A stretch of 7,691 nt of DNA from Thermoleophilaceae bacterium (lineage in GTDB: Bacteria; Actinomycetota; Thermoleophilia; Solirubrobacterales; Thermoleophilaceae): assembly GCA_013696425.1 (NCBI GenBank), contig JACCYP010000038.1:1-7691 (forward strand). The letters run 5' to 3'. A program made the position numbers and the translations under genes. Positions 1 through 5,890 of the stretch are shown here, piece after piece. Under the pieces are notes generated by a model that was not told the origin of the DNA, did no database searches, and was given only the letters and a program-made list of their open reading frames with translations. Within the stretch, counting starts at the first letter, position 1, and every line of letters starts with the position of its first letter.

Positions 1-656
1 GCGTGCGCACGCCGGAGGGCTACGGGGGCCCTGGCCGCGCCGTGCGCGTGGACCTCTCGAGCCGGGAGGAGATCGACGCCTGCGCCGACGCGCTCCCGCT
101 CGCCGACATCGACATTCTCGTGAACAACGCCGGCCAGATGACGGGCGGACTGCTCGAGGAGCAGGACATCGGGGAGATCTACTCCATGTTCCAGGCGAAC
201 CTGGTCGGGCTCACCCACCTCACCGCCCGCGTGCTGCCCTCGATGGTCGCCCGCGGCAGCGGCAAGATCGTGAACAACGCCAGCATCTCCGGCTACGCGT
301 TCTTCCCGGCGGCCACCACCTACGCGGCGTCGAAGGCCGGCGTCGTGGCCTTTACCGAGTCGCTGCAGCGCGAGCTCGACGGCACCGGGGTCTCGACCCT
401 CCACCTGGTCACGCCGGGCGTGAACACCGACATGCTCGACACCACCGAGGAGGTCTACGGCCGCCACATGGCAACCGAGGACTGGCCGAAGGTCGAGCCG
501 GAGGAGTGGGCCGCGCGGGTGGTGAAGGCGATCGAGTCCGACGACCGCGTGCTCGGCCCCGGCGGGCGCCTCGCGATCGCGAAGCTCGCCTCGCGCGGAC
601 CGGCCCAGCTCTTGGACGCGATCTCGCGGCGGATGTTCACGCGCGACCCGCCCTAG
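1..656 (+). CDS. Short-chain dehydrogenase/reductase (SDR), 5'-truncated
   Basis: The last about 217 residues of a classical SDR-family NAD(P)-dependent oxidoreductase are present. The N-terminal TGxxxGxG cofactor loop lies outside the window, and the frame is open to the left edge, so the GTG at 3 is probably an internal Val. Numbered from that codon, visible motifs are VDLSS (Asp17, the adenine-contacting aspartate position), NNAG (41-44), the catalytic-tetrad Asn66, Ser94, and Tyr107 and Lys111 in YAASK. The Ser-to-Tyr spacing of 13 and Tyr-to-Lys spacing of 4 are standard. PGVNT at 138-142 is the usual segment after strand 6. The tetrad is intact, so the enzyme should be active. It ends at a TAG (654-656). 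The substrate cannot be told from sequence. It faces the lipid-modification operon across a 133-bp convergent spacer, so it is not cotranscribed with it. I see no membrane segment. Confidence 0.93.
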   Translation, partial: VRTPEGYGGPGRAVRVDLSSREEIDACADALPLADIDILVNNAGQMTGGLLEEQDIGEIYSMFQANLVGLTHLTARVLPSMVARGSGKIVNNASISGYAFFPAATTYAASKAGVVAFTESLQRELDGTGVSTLHLVTPGVNTDMLDTTEEVYGRHMATEDWPKVEPEEWAARVVKAIESDDRVLGPGGRLAIAKLASRGPAQLLDAISRRMFTRDPP

Positions 657-675
657 GCGCCGGCTGCCCCGTTGG

Positions 676-722
676 CGCTGTGTTCGATTTGGGTCGCATA
701 GCGACCCTTGGACGACACAGCG
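676..722. terminator. Nested inverted repeat, candidate bidirectional terminator
   Basis: The spacer between the convergent SDR and fatty-acid synthase genes holds a symmetric hairpin. Outer arms CGCTGTGT (676-683) and ACACAGCG (715-722) match over 8 bp. Inner arms GGGTCGC (691-697) and GCGACCC (701-707) match over 7 bp around an ATA loop. A 7-base internal loop on each side separates them. No T-run follows on either strand, so it is not a textbook intrinsic terminator. Its position between two converging genes fits a two-way terminator of the U-poor type often suggested in high-GC actinobacteria. It could instead be a protein-binding palindrome. Confidence 0.45.
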
Positions 723-789
723 TGCGCCCCGAGCGCGGCTCAGCGGTCACAGCCCAGACCGAGGCTGCCCTCGTCGCGCATGGTCGCGC

Positions 790-2040
790 TTATGCGGGGA
801 CCGCGAGCTCCCGGTGCCGCAGTGGCCATGCCTCGATCTTAGGCAGGGGCGGTGCCGTGGCCTCGAAGCGGGGCTTCGCGTACAGCGCCTGCACGTCGCG
901 GATACGCCGCTCGAGGAAGCCGGCCTCGCAGTAGGCGAGGTACATCGTCCACATCCGCCGGAAGCGAGCGTCGTAGCCGAGCCGGTCGAGGTCGTCCTCG
1001 CGCGCGGCGAACGCCTCGCGCCACTGGCGGATGGTCTCGGCGTAGTGCGGGGTGAGGTCGTCGAGCGCGGCGAGGCGCAGGTCGCTGCGCCTGCCCGCGG
1101 CGCGGCCAATGGCCTCGATGGAGGGGATCGTGCCCCCGGGGAAGATGTTCTCGTTGATGAACCCGACCGAGGCCTTCTCGACCTCGTAGACGTCGTCGGG
1201 GAAGATGATGGCCTGCAGCAGCATCGCGCCGTCCGGCGTGAGCAGCTCGCCGCAACGCTCCATGAAGAGGCCGAGGTGCTCCCACCCGACGGCCTCGATC
1301 ATCTCGATCGAAACGAGCTTGTCGTAGCGCCCGCGCAGGTCGCGGTAGTCCTCGAGCAGCAGGGTCACGCGGTCCTCGAGGCCCTCTGCGCGGATCCGCT
1401 CCGACGCGAACGCGTGCTGCTCGCGCGACACCGTGGTGGTGGTCACCCGGCAGCCGTACTCCCTCGCCGCGTGGGCGGCCAGGTAGCCCCAGCCGGTCCC
1501 GATCTCGAGCAGGTGGTCGCGGGGGGAGAGCTCGAGGCGACCGAGCGCGCGGTCGACCTTCGCCTCCTGGGACTCCTCGAGCGACGACTCGGGGGTCGGG
1601 AAGAGGCCGGAGGAGTAGGACAGCGTCGGATCGAGCCAGAGCGAGAAGAAGTCGTTGCCCAGGTCGTAGTGGGAGGCGATGCGCTCGCGCGTGCGCCGGC
1701 GGGTGTTCGCCTTGAGCCGCCACGCGGTCTTCTGGATCGGACCGAGGGCGGTGCCGAGGCGCTCGCGCAGGCGGTCGAACGCCGGCATGTTGCGCGCGCC
1801 GATCCGGACGAGCGTCACCAGGTCGTCGCAGTCCCACTGCTTGTCCATGAAGGCACGGCCGGCCCCGGCGCTGCCGCCGATGAAGGCGCCGTAGGCACGC
1901 TCATCGTGGATGCGCAGGGTGGAGTGAAGGCCGGAGCCGGGCTCGCCGAAGGTGCCCACCTCGCGGCCGTTCTCCTCGACACGGATGACGCCACCGCGCG
2001 TGCGGGCGAGCAGGTTGAGCGCGACCTTCCGCGCGATCAC
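790..2040 (-). CDS. Cyclopropane-fatty-acid synthase family SAM-dependent methyltransferase
   Basis: A 416-residue protein of the CFAS family, which moves a methyl group from S-adenosylmethionine to the double bond of acyl chains in membrane phospholipids. An N-terminal region (about 1-115) precedes the family signature SHYDLGNDFF (123-132) and LSYSSG (140-145). The SAM-binding loop is LLEIGTGWGYLA (177-188). SIEMIEAVGWEH (244-255) carries the conserved Glu249, and LLQAIIFPDD (274-283) and NIFPGG (298-303) follow. Aligned from memory to E. coli Cfa, bicarbonate ligands Cys139 and His266 correspond to Ser144 and Gln276, while Glu239 is kept as Glu249. The GTG start at 2040 is chosen because it overlaps the upstream DUF1365 stop as GTGA, has GGAG 8 nt upstream, and removes an unlikely Arg/Pro-rich extension. 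It is the last gene of a three-gene operon and ends in TAA. The final product may be methylated or methylenated rather than cyclopropanated. Confidence 0.93.
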   Translation of the reverse strand: MIARKVALNLLARTRGGVIRVEENGREVGTFGEPGSGLHSTLRIHDERAYGAFIGGSAGAGRAFMDKQWDCDDLVTLVRIGARNMPAFDRLRERLGTALGPIQKTAWRLKANTRRRTRERIASHYDLGNDFFSLWLDPTLSYSSGLFPTPESSLEESQEAKVDRALGRLELSPRDHLLEIGTGWGYLAAHAAREYGCRVTTTTVSREQHAFASERIRAEGLEDRVTLLLEDYRDLRGRYDKLVSIEMIEAVGWEHLGLFMERCGELLTPDGAMLLQAIIFPDDVYEVEKASVGFINENIFPGGTIPSIEAIGRAAGRRSDLRLAALDDLTPHYAETIRQWREAFAAREDDLDRLGYDARFRRMWTMYLAYCEAGFLERRIRDVQALYAKPRFEATAPPLPKIEAWPLRHRELAVPA

Positions 2041-2717
2041 GCCGTGCGCTCCGGATGCGGGAAGTAGGGCGCGCCCTTCAGCTTGAGGCGCACCGCCTGG
2101 CCGTAGATGCCGGCCAGCACGCGCAGGCTCATCGGGCCGTGGCGCAGCACGGTGGGCGAGAGCTCGCGGCGGCGCAGGGCCAGGCGCGCCTCGAACACGG
2201 GCGCCGCGGTGATCGCCGCGCGCAGGGTGTCGCCGGGTGCGGGGAGATCCCACGTGTAGGAGTGATCCATGTGCATGAACGGCGAGACGTGGAAGGCCTT
2301 GTCGACCGGCGGGGAGTCCTCACCCAGCACGTAGGAATGGCGCTCGCCCCACGGCGTGTTCGTGATCTCGGTGAGCACGCAGTCGAGATTTTCGTCGCGG
2401 TCGAAGCAGTAGTAGAAGGACGCGGGGTTGAAGATGTGGCCGAAGGTGCGCAGGTTGGTGAGCACGCGCACGGGGCCGTCGGTGCCGGTGCGCTCACGCA
2501 CCGCGTCGATGAGGGGCATGGCGGGATCGCCGTAGTAGTCCGAGCGCTTGAAGCGTGCGAGTGCGGGACGGCGGGCGGAGAAGCCGCGAACGCCGTCGAA
2601 GGCCTCGGGCAGCTCCCCGAGGTCGAGGTAGGCCATCCACACCTTGTAGGAGAAGGCGTGCTCGACCGGACGGGTGCGGCTGTGGTGCACGATGCCCTCG
2701 TAGACGCAGGTATTCAT
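2037..2717 (-). CDS. DUF1365 family protein of lipid-modification operon
   Basis: A 226-residue DUF1365 protein. Family hallmarks visible are FNPASFYYCFD (96-106), EITNTPWGERHSYV (117-130), FHVSPFMHMD (142-151) and the C-terminal KGAPYFPHP (214-222). The biochemical role of DUF1365 is not firmly established. Its genes very commonly lie between an FAD-dependent oxidoreductase and a CFAS-type methyltransferase, as here, so a part in the same acyl-chain modification is a fair inference. Conserved His, Asp and Tyr residues would suit a metal or cofactor site, but I cannot show one. The ATG at 2717 overlaps the flavoprotein stop as ATGA, and the protein stop overlaps the next start as GTGA, which points to coupled translation and fixed stoichiometry. 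A longer in-frame start at 3053 is rejected because it would run deep into the flavoprotein gene and encode Arg/Pro-rich sequence. Confidence 0.93.
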   Translation of the reverse strand: MNTCVYEGIVHHSRTRPVEHAFSYKVWMAYLDLGELPEAFDGVRGFSARRPALARFKRSDYYGDPAMPLIDAVRERTGTDGPVRVLTNLRTFGHIFNPASFYYCFDRDENLDCVLTEITNTPWGERHSYVLGEDSPPVDKAFHVSPFMHMDHSYTWDLPAPGDTLRAAITAAPVFEARLALRRRELSPTVLRHGPMSLRVLAGIYGQAVRLKLKGAPYFPHPERTA

Positions 2718-3967
2718 GCGAGCACCGGCGCTCCGAGCGCCTCGGTCACGTGCAGCGCGCTCACGACGCCGTCCTCGTGGAAGCCGGCGCCCCAATAGGC
2801 GCCGCAGTACCAGGTGCGGTTCTTGCCGCTGATCTCCTCCCGGCGCTCCTGGGCGGCGAGGCCGTCGGCCGTGAATACGGGATGTGAGTAGGAGATCCGC
2901 TTCAGCACACGCTCGGGGTCCATCGCGTCCGGGCGGTTCAGAGTCACGCAGAAATCGTCCTCGGAGTCGAGCGACTGGAGTCGATTCATGTGGTAGGTCA
3001 CCATCGGCCGGCTCTGCTCCTCGCCGGTGAGGTGATAGTTCCAGCTCGCCCACGCGCGCCTGCGCCGGGGCAGCAGCGTGGCGTCGGTGTGGAGTACCAC
3101 GTCGTTGGGCTGGTAGGGAATCGCGCCGAGCAGCTCCTCCTCGAGGTCGGTGGGGTCGGCGAGCATCGCGAGCGCCTGGTCGGAGTGCGTGGCGATCACG
3201 ACCTGGTCGAACTCCTCGGGCTCGCCGCCGCGCGGGGTCACCGTCACGCCGTCCTCACGGCGCTCGATGCTCTCCACGGGCGTGTACAGCCGGATCCGGT
3301 CAGCCCACTGCGCGGTCATGGCCTCGACATAGCGCTGCGAGCCGCCGGCGATCGACTTCCACTGCGGGCGCCCGCGGATCTCGAGGATGCCGTGGTTGTC
3401 GAAGAACTCGAGCAGGAAGCGGGCGGGGAAGGACCACATCTGCTCCGGGTCGGCGGACCACACGGCTGCGGCCTGGGGCACGATCAGCTTCTCGACGAAG
3501 TCACGCGAGTAGCCGCGCTCGGCGAGGTAGTCGCGCAGCGAGATGCCGTTCAGCGCGTCGTTCTCGAGCAGCTCCCTCCCGTCCTTGTTGAAGCGCACGA
3601 GGTCCATGTACATCCGGTGGAACGAGGGCTTCAGCAGGTGCGAGCGCTTTGCGAACAGACCGTTCGGCGACGCGCCGCTGAACTCGAAGTCGGTGTGCTC
3701 GTCCTTCACCGAGAAGCTCATGGTGGTCTTCTGGTCCGCCACGCCGAGGCTCTCCATCAGCTTCGTGAAGTTCGGGTAGTTGCGATCGTTGAAGACGATG
3801 AAGCCCGTGTCCACCTCGAAGCGCCCGCCCTCGGTCTCGATCGGGTGGGTGTGGGTGTGCCCGCCCGCGTAGTCGTTCGCCTCGAAGAGGACGACTTCGT
3901 GGTCCGGCTGGAGTAGGTGTGCGGCGGTCAACCCCGAGATCCCGCCGCCGACGATTGCTATTCGCAT
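2714..3967 (-). CDS. FAD-dependent amine-oxidase-like flavoprotein
   Basis: A 417-residue flavoprotein of the NAD(P)-binding Rossmann/amine oxidase superfamily. The N-terminus has the dinucleotide-binding motif IVGGGISG (5-12) with ribose-binding Glu29 in LFEA, followed by AGGHTHT (34-40). DTGFIVFNDRNYPNF (53-67) and the block FFDNHGILEIRGRP (188-201) with SIAGGSQRYV (205-214) are typical of the subfamily linked to DUF1365 and CFAS genes. VVIATHSDQAL (256-266) and the C-terminal GAYWGAGFHEDGV (389-401) complete the FAD site. It lacks a signal peptide or membrane helix and should be cytoplasmic or peripheral to the membrane. Its likely job is oxidation or reduction of a modified acyl chain made by the downstream methyltransferase, by analogy with flavoenzymes in methyl-branched and furan fatty-acid pathways; this is inference. 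It is first in the operon, with an ATG start 67 bp after the preceding gene's stop. Confidence 0.93.
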   Translation of the reverse strand: MRIAIVGGGISGLTAAHLLQPDHEVVLFEANDYAGGHTHTHPIETEGGRFEVDTGFIVFNDRNYPNFTKLMESLGVADQKTTMSFSVKDEHTDFEFSGASPNGLFAKRSHLLKPSFHRMYMDLVRFNKDGRELLENDALNGISLRDYLAERGYSRDFVEKLIVPQAAAVWSADPEQMWSFPARFLLEFFDNHGILEIRGRPQWKSIAGGSQRYVEAMTAQWADRIRLYTPVESIERREDGVTVTPRGGEPEEFDQVVIATHSDQALAMLADPTDLEEELLGAIPYQPNDVVLHTDATLLPRRRRAWASWNYHLTGEEQSRPMVTYHMNRLQSLDSEDDFCVTLNRPDAMDPERVLKRISYSHPVFTADGLAAQERREEISGKNRTWYCGAYWGAGFHEDGVVSALHVTEALGAPVLA

Positions 3968-3975
3968 GGCCCCGG

Positions 3976-3981
3976 TTAATA
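3976..3981 (-). promoter_or_regulatory. Possible -10 box for the lipid operon
   Basis: On the minus strand, TATTAA lies 8 nt before the ATG of the flavoprotein gene, in an otherwise GC-rich spacer. Transcription starting 6-8 nt downstream would begin at or next to the ATG, giving a leaderless message, which is common in actinobacteria. No good Shine-Dalgarno is placed for this start: a GGGG lies only 2 nt upstream. No convincing -35 hexamer is seen, so this is a weak call. Confidence 0.27.
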
Positions 3982-3983
3982 CG

Positions 3984-4031
3984 CCTCACTACCGGCTTCG
4001 GATGATCTCCACGGCCACGGCGGCAGTGAGG
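3984..4031 (-). promoter_or_regulatory. 11-bp inverted repeat upstream of lipid operon (operator or attenuator)
   Basis: Plus-strand arms CCTCACTACCG (3984-3994) and CGGCAGTGAGG (4021-4031) are inverted copies with one mismatch in 11. In minus-strand RNA that mismatch becomes a G-U pair, so an unbroken 11-bp stem with a 26-nt loop can form. The repeat begins 3 nt after the stop codon of the YhaM-like gene and ends 2 nt before the TATTAA box. It could end transcription of the upstream gene (no T-run follows) or be a dimeric regulator's binding site controlling the lipid operon. Confidence 0.4.
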
Positions 4032-4034
4032 GCG

Positions 4035-4926
4035 CTAGCTGCGCAGGCCGTGCTCCAGTGCGCCCTTGACGCTCGCGTCCAGCCCGTTCAGGCGGAACAG
4101 GGCGAGTGCCTCGGGTGAACTGAACGCGCGGTCGGGCCCGTGGTGGGTGAGCACGCAGTGGCGCACGGCGAGCACGCGCTCGGGTGCACTGCTACTGGCT
4201 TCGCCAGGACCAGCATCGGAGACGAGGCCGCGCGCGCGTTCGGCCACGAGCTGGTCGCCGAGGGCCACGTGCCCGATCAGCCTGCCTTCGTCGCTGCGCC
4301 CGATCTCAGCCCCGAGATCCCACTCGCGGGTCTTGCCGGCGTCGTGGAGGATCGCGGCGCTGATGAGCACGTCGGAGTCGAGGCGCGGGTGCAGGATGCA
4401 CGCCTCCTGCGCGAGCGTGGCCACGGCCACGCTGTGTTCGAGCAGCCCGCCGAGATAGGCGTGGTGACCGTCGCGGGTGCAGGGCGCGCGCCTGAAGGCG
4501 GCGCGGAACACCTCGTCGTCCATGAAGCGCGTGAGCAGCTCCGCGAGGGCGCGGTCGTGCACCTCGCGGGCGAGATGCTCGAGGAAGCCGTCGAGCTCCT
4601 CGATGTCGCGGTAGGCCTTCGGGAGGAACTCCTCGGGGGCCGCGGCATCGGCTTCGGCGCGCCGCACGGCGGCGAGCTCGATCTGGAGCTCCTCGCGGAA
4701 GTCGGGCGGTGCGGCCGGCCACCCAGACGAGGTCCCCGCGGTCGAAACCCTCGGCCAGCAGCGCGGCGTCGCGGAACGCGCGCGCCGCGATCGTGCCGCT
4801 GCGGTCGCGTAGCTCGAGGGCCAGGTAGGGGCTGCCCGAACGCGCCGTGAGCAGGTCCTTTCGCGTGCAGGCGAAGACGCCCTCGACCGGCTGGCCTGCC
4901 TCGAGATCTGCAATTGCCGCGGACAC
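4035..4926 (-). pseudogene. YhaM-like OB-fold/HD-domain exoribonuclease, frameshifted
   Basis: Two overlapping reading frames together encode one recognisable protein. From the GTG at 4926, the first frame gives an OB-fold-like domain (VFACTRKDLLTAR at 17-29, LALELRDRSG at 35-44, GDLVWVAGRTAR at 64-75). The second frame then gives FREELQIELAAVRR and an HD domain: GHHAYLGGLLEHS (153-165), AAILHDAGK (190-198), RLIGHVALGDQ (215-225) and LTHHGPD (259-265). This order matches YhaM, a 3'-5' exoribonuclease with OB and HD domains. The span is 892 bp, one base more than 297 codons; dropping one base near 4698-4713 gives a 296-residue protein, close to the usual family length of somewhat over 300. Unrepaired, the first frame runs off-frame to a TGA at 4306. 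Downstream residues are all well conserved, so an assembly or sequencing error, or a very recent mutation, is likelier than old decay. Confidence 0.82.
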
Positions 4927-4967
4927 GCCATTGATGTTGCGTGGGCGGTCGGACGTAGGGGCTCGGG

Positions 4968-4973
4968 TAACGT
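4968..4973 (+). promoter_or_regulatory. Possible -10 box for the PAC2 gene
   Basis: TAACGT fits the actinobacterial TANNNT -10 pattern. A start 7-8 nt after it falls at 4980-4981, on or beside the candidate GTG start codons at 4978 and 4981, so the message could be leaderless. The only Shine-Dalgarno-like run, AGGGG at 4957-4961, lies 16 nt from the first GTG, too far for normal use. No clear -35 was found. The divergent gene starts only 51 bp away, so both promoters must share this spacer. Confidence 0.3.
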
Positions 4974-4977
4974 CGTA

Positions 4978-5856
4978 GTGGTGAGTGCCATCGACTGGAC
5001 CGCCAGGCCGCAGCTCCGCGATCCCGTTCTCGTCTGCGCCTTCAGCGGATGGAATGACGCCGGTGAGGCCGCCTCGGCCGCGCTCACCTTCCTGCAGCAG
5101 AGCTTCGAGGCCGAGCCGGTCGCATCGATCGACTGCGAGGACTTCTTCGACTTCACCGAGACACGGCCGACCATCAGTCTCGATGAGGGGGTGACCCGCG
5201 TGATCGAGTGGCCGGAGACCACCTTCCAAGCCGCCGGGGTACCCGGCTCGGCCCACGACCTCGTACTTCTCCAGGGTGCCGAGCCGCAGCTGCGCTGGCG
5301 CTCCTATTCCGCCGCCGTGGTCGAGGTCGCGCGCGAGCTCGGCGTGAAGATGGTGATCTCGCTCGGCGCCCTGCTCGCGGACGTGCCGCACTCGCGCGCC
5401 GTCTCCATCACCGGGCTGGCCTCCGAGGACGGGCTTGTCGACAAGCTCGGCTTCGAGCATTCGAGCTACGAGGGGCCCACCGGCATCGTCGGCGTGATCC
5501 ACGACGCATGTGGCCAGGCCGGCATGCCGAGCGCGAGCCTGTGGGCCTCGGTGCCCCACTACGTCGCCGCCGCCCCCAACCCGAAGGCCGCGCTTGCGCT
5601 CATCCGCCGCTTCGAGGGACTGGCGGGTGTGGTTGTCGAGGCGAGCGAGCTCGAGGACGCCGCGGAACAGTATGAGCGCCAGGTGACGGCCGCCGTGGCC
5701 AGCGACCCCGACGTGAAGGCCTTCGTCGAGAAGCTCGAGGAGTCGATGGACGCCGCCGACGACGAGACCCAGTTTACGCGCGAGATCCCGTCAGGCGACG
5801 CGATCGCGCGGGACTTCCAGAACTTCCTGCGCCAGGCCAAGCCCGACGAGGAGTAG
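4978..5856 (+). CDS. PAC2 family protein (proteasome assembly chaperone-like)
   Basis: A 292-residue protein of the PAC2 family, named after a eukaryotic proteasome assembly chaperone. The diagnostic N-terminal segment is VLVCAFSGWNDAGEAASAAL (about residues 17-36), followed by the DFFDFTETRP block (about 59-68) where family members usually have a Y/FDFxxxRP motif. MVISLGALLADVPHS and the TGLAS segment belong to the conserved core. The C-terminal about 50 residues are rich in Asp and Glu. PAC2 proteins are common in actinobacteria that carry 20S proteasomes, but their function there is not settled. Adjacent GTG codons at 4978 and 4981 are both possible starts; the second would give 291 residues. 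It diverges from the YhaM-like gene and converges on the helicase gene with 34 bp between stops, in which I see no terminator. No signal peptide or membrane helix is visible. Confidence 0.9.
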   Translation: MVSAIDWTARPQLRDPVLVCAFSGWNDAGEAASAALTFLQQSFEAEPVASIDCEDFFDFTETRPTISLDEGVTRVIEWPETTFQAAGVPGSAHDLVLLQGAEPQLRWRSYSAAVVEVARELGVKMVISLGALLADVPHSRAVSITGLASEDGLVDKLGFEHSSYEGPTGIVGVIHDACGQAGMPSASLWASVPHYVAAAPNPKAALALIRRFEGLAGVVVEASELEDAAEQYERQVTAAVASDPDVKAFVEKLEESMDAADDETQFTREIPSGDAIARDFQNFLRQAKPDEE

Positions 5857-5890
5857 AGCGTCTCGCGCGTAGCCGCACGGATTCCTTACG

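Noticed and set aside
814..2067. A long plus-strand open frame (417 codons) opposite the CFAS gene
   Set aside because: It is the antisense shadow of a clearly conserved gene in high-GC DNA; its translation has no recognisable domain and is biased to Ala, Arg, Val and Glu.
2041..2253. N-terminal extension of the CFAS gene to an upstream start at 2253
   Set aside because: The extension is Arg/Pro/Ala-rich, lies within DUF1365 in another frame, and the GTG at 2040 has a good ribosome site and a GTGA overlap.
2718..3053. N-terminal extension of the DUF1365 gene to 3053
   Set aside because: It would overlap the conserved end of the flavoprotein gene by over 300 bp and encodes unlikely Arg-rich sequence.
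2055..3916. Long plus-strand open frames opposite the DUF1365 and flavoprotein genes
   Set aside because: They mirror conserved minus-strand coding sequence and have low-complexity composition.
4927..5559. Minus-strand frames extending the YhaM-like gene upstream to 5222 or 5559
   Set aside because: They run through the conserved PAC2 gene on the other strand; the OB domain starts naturally just after the GTG at 4926.
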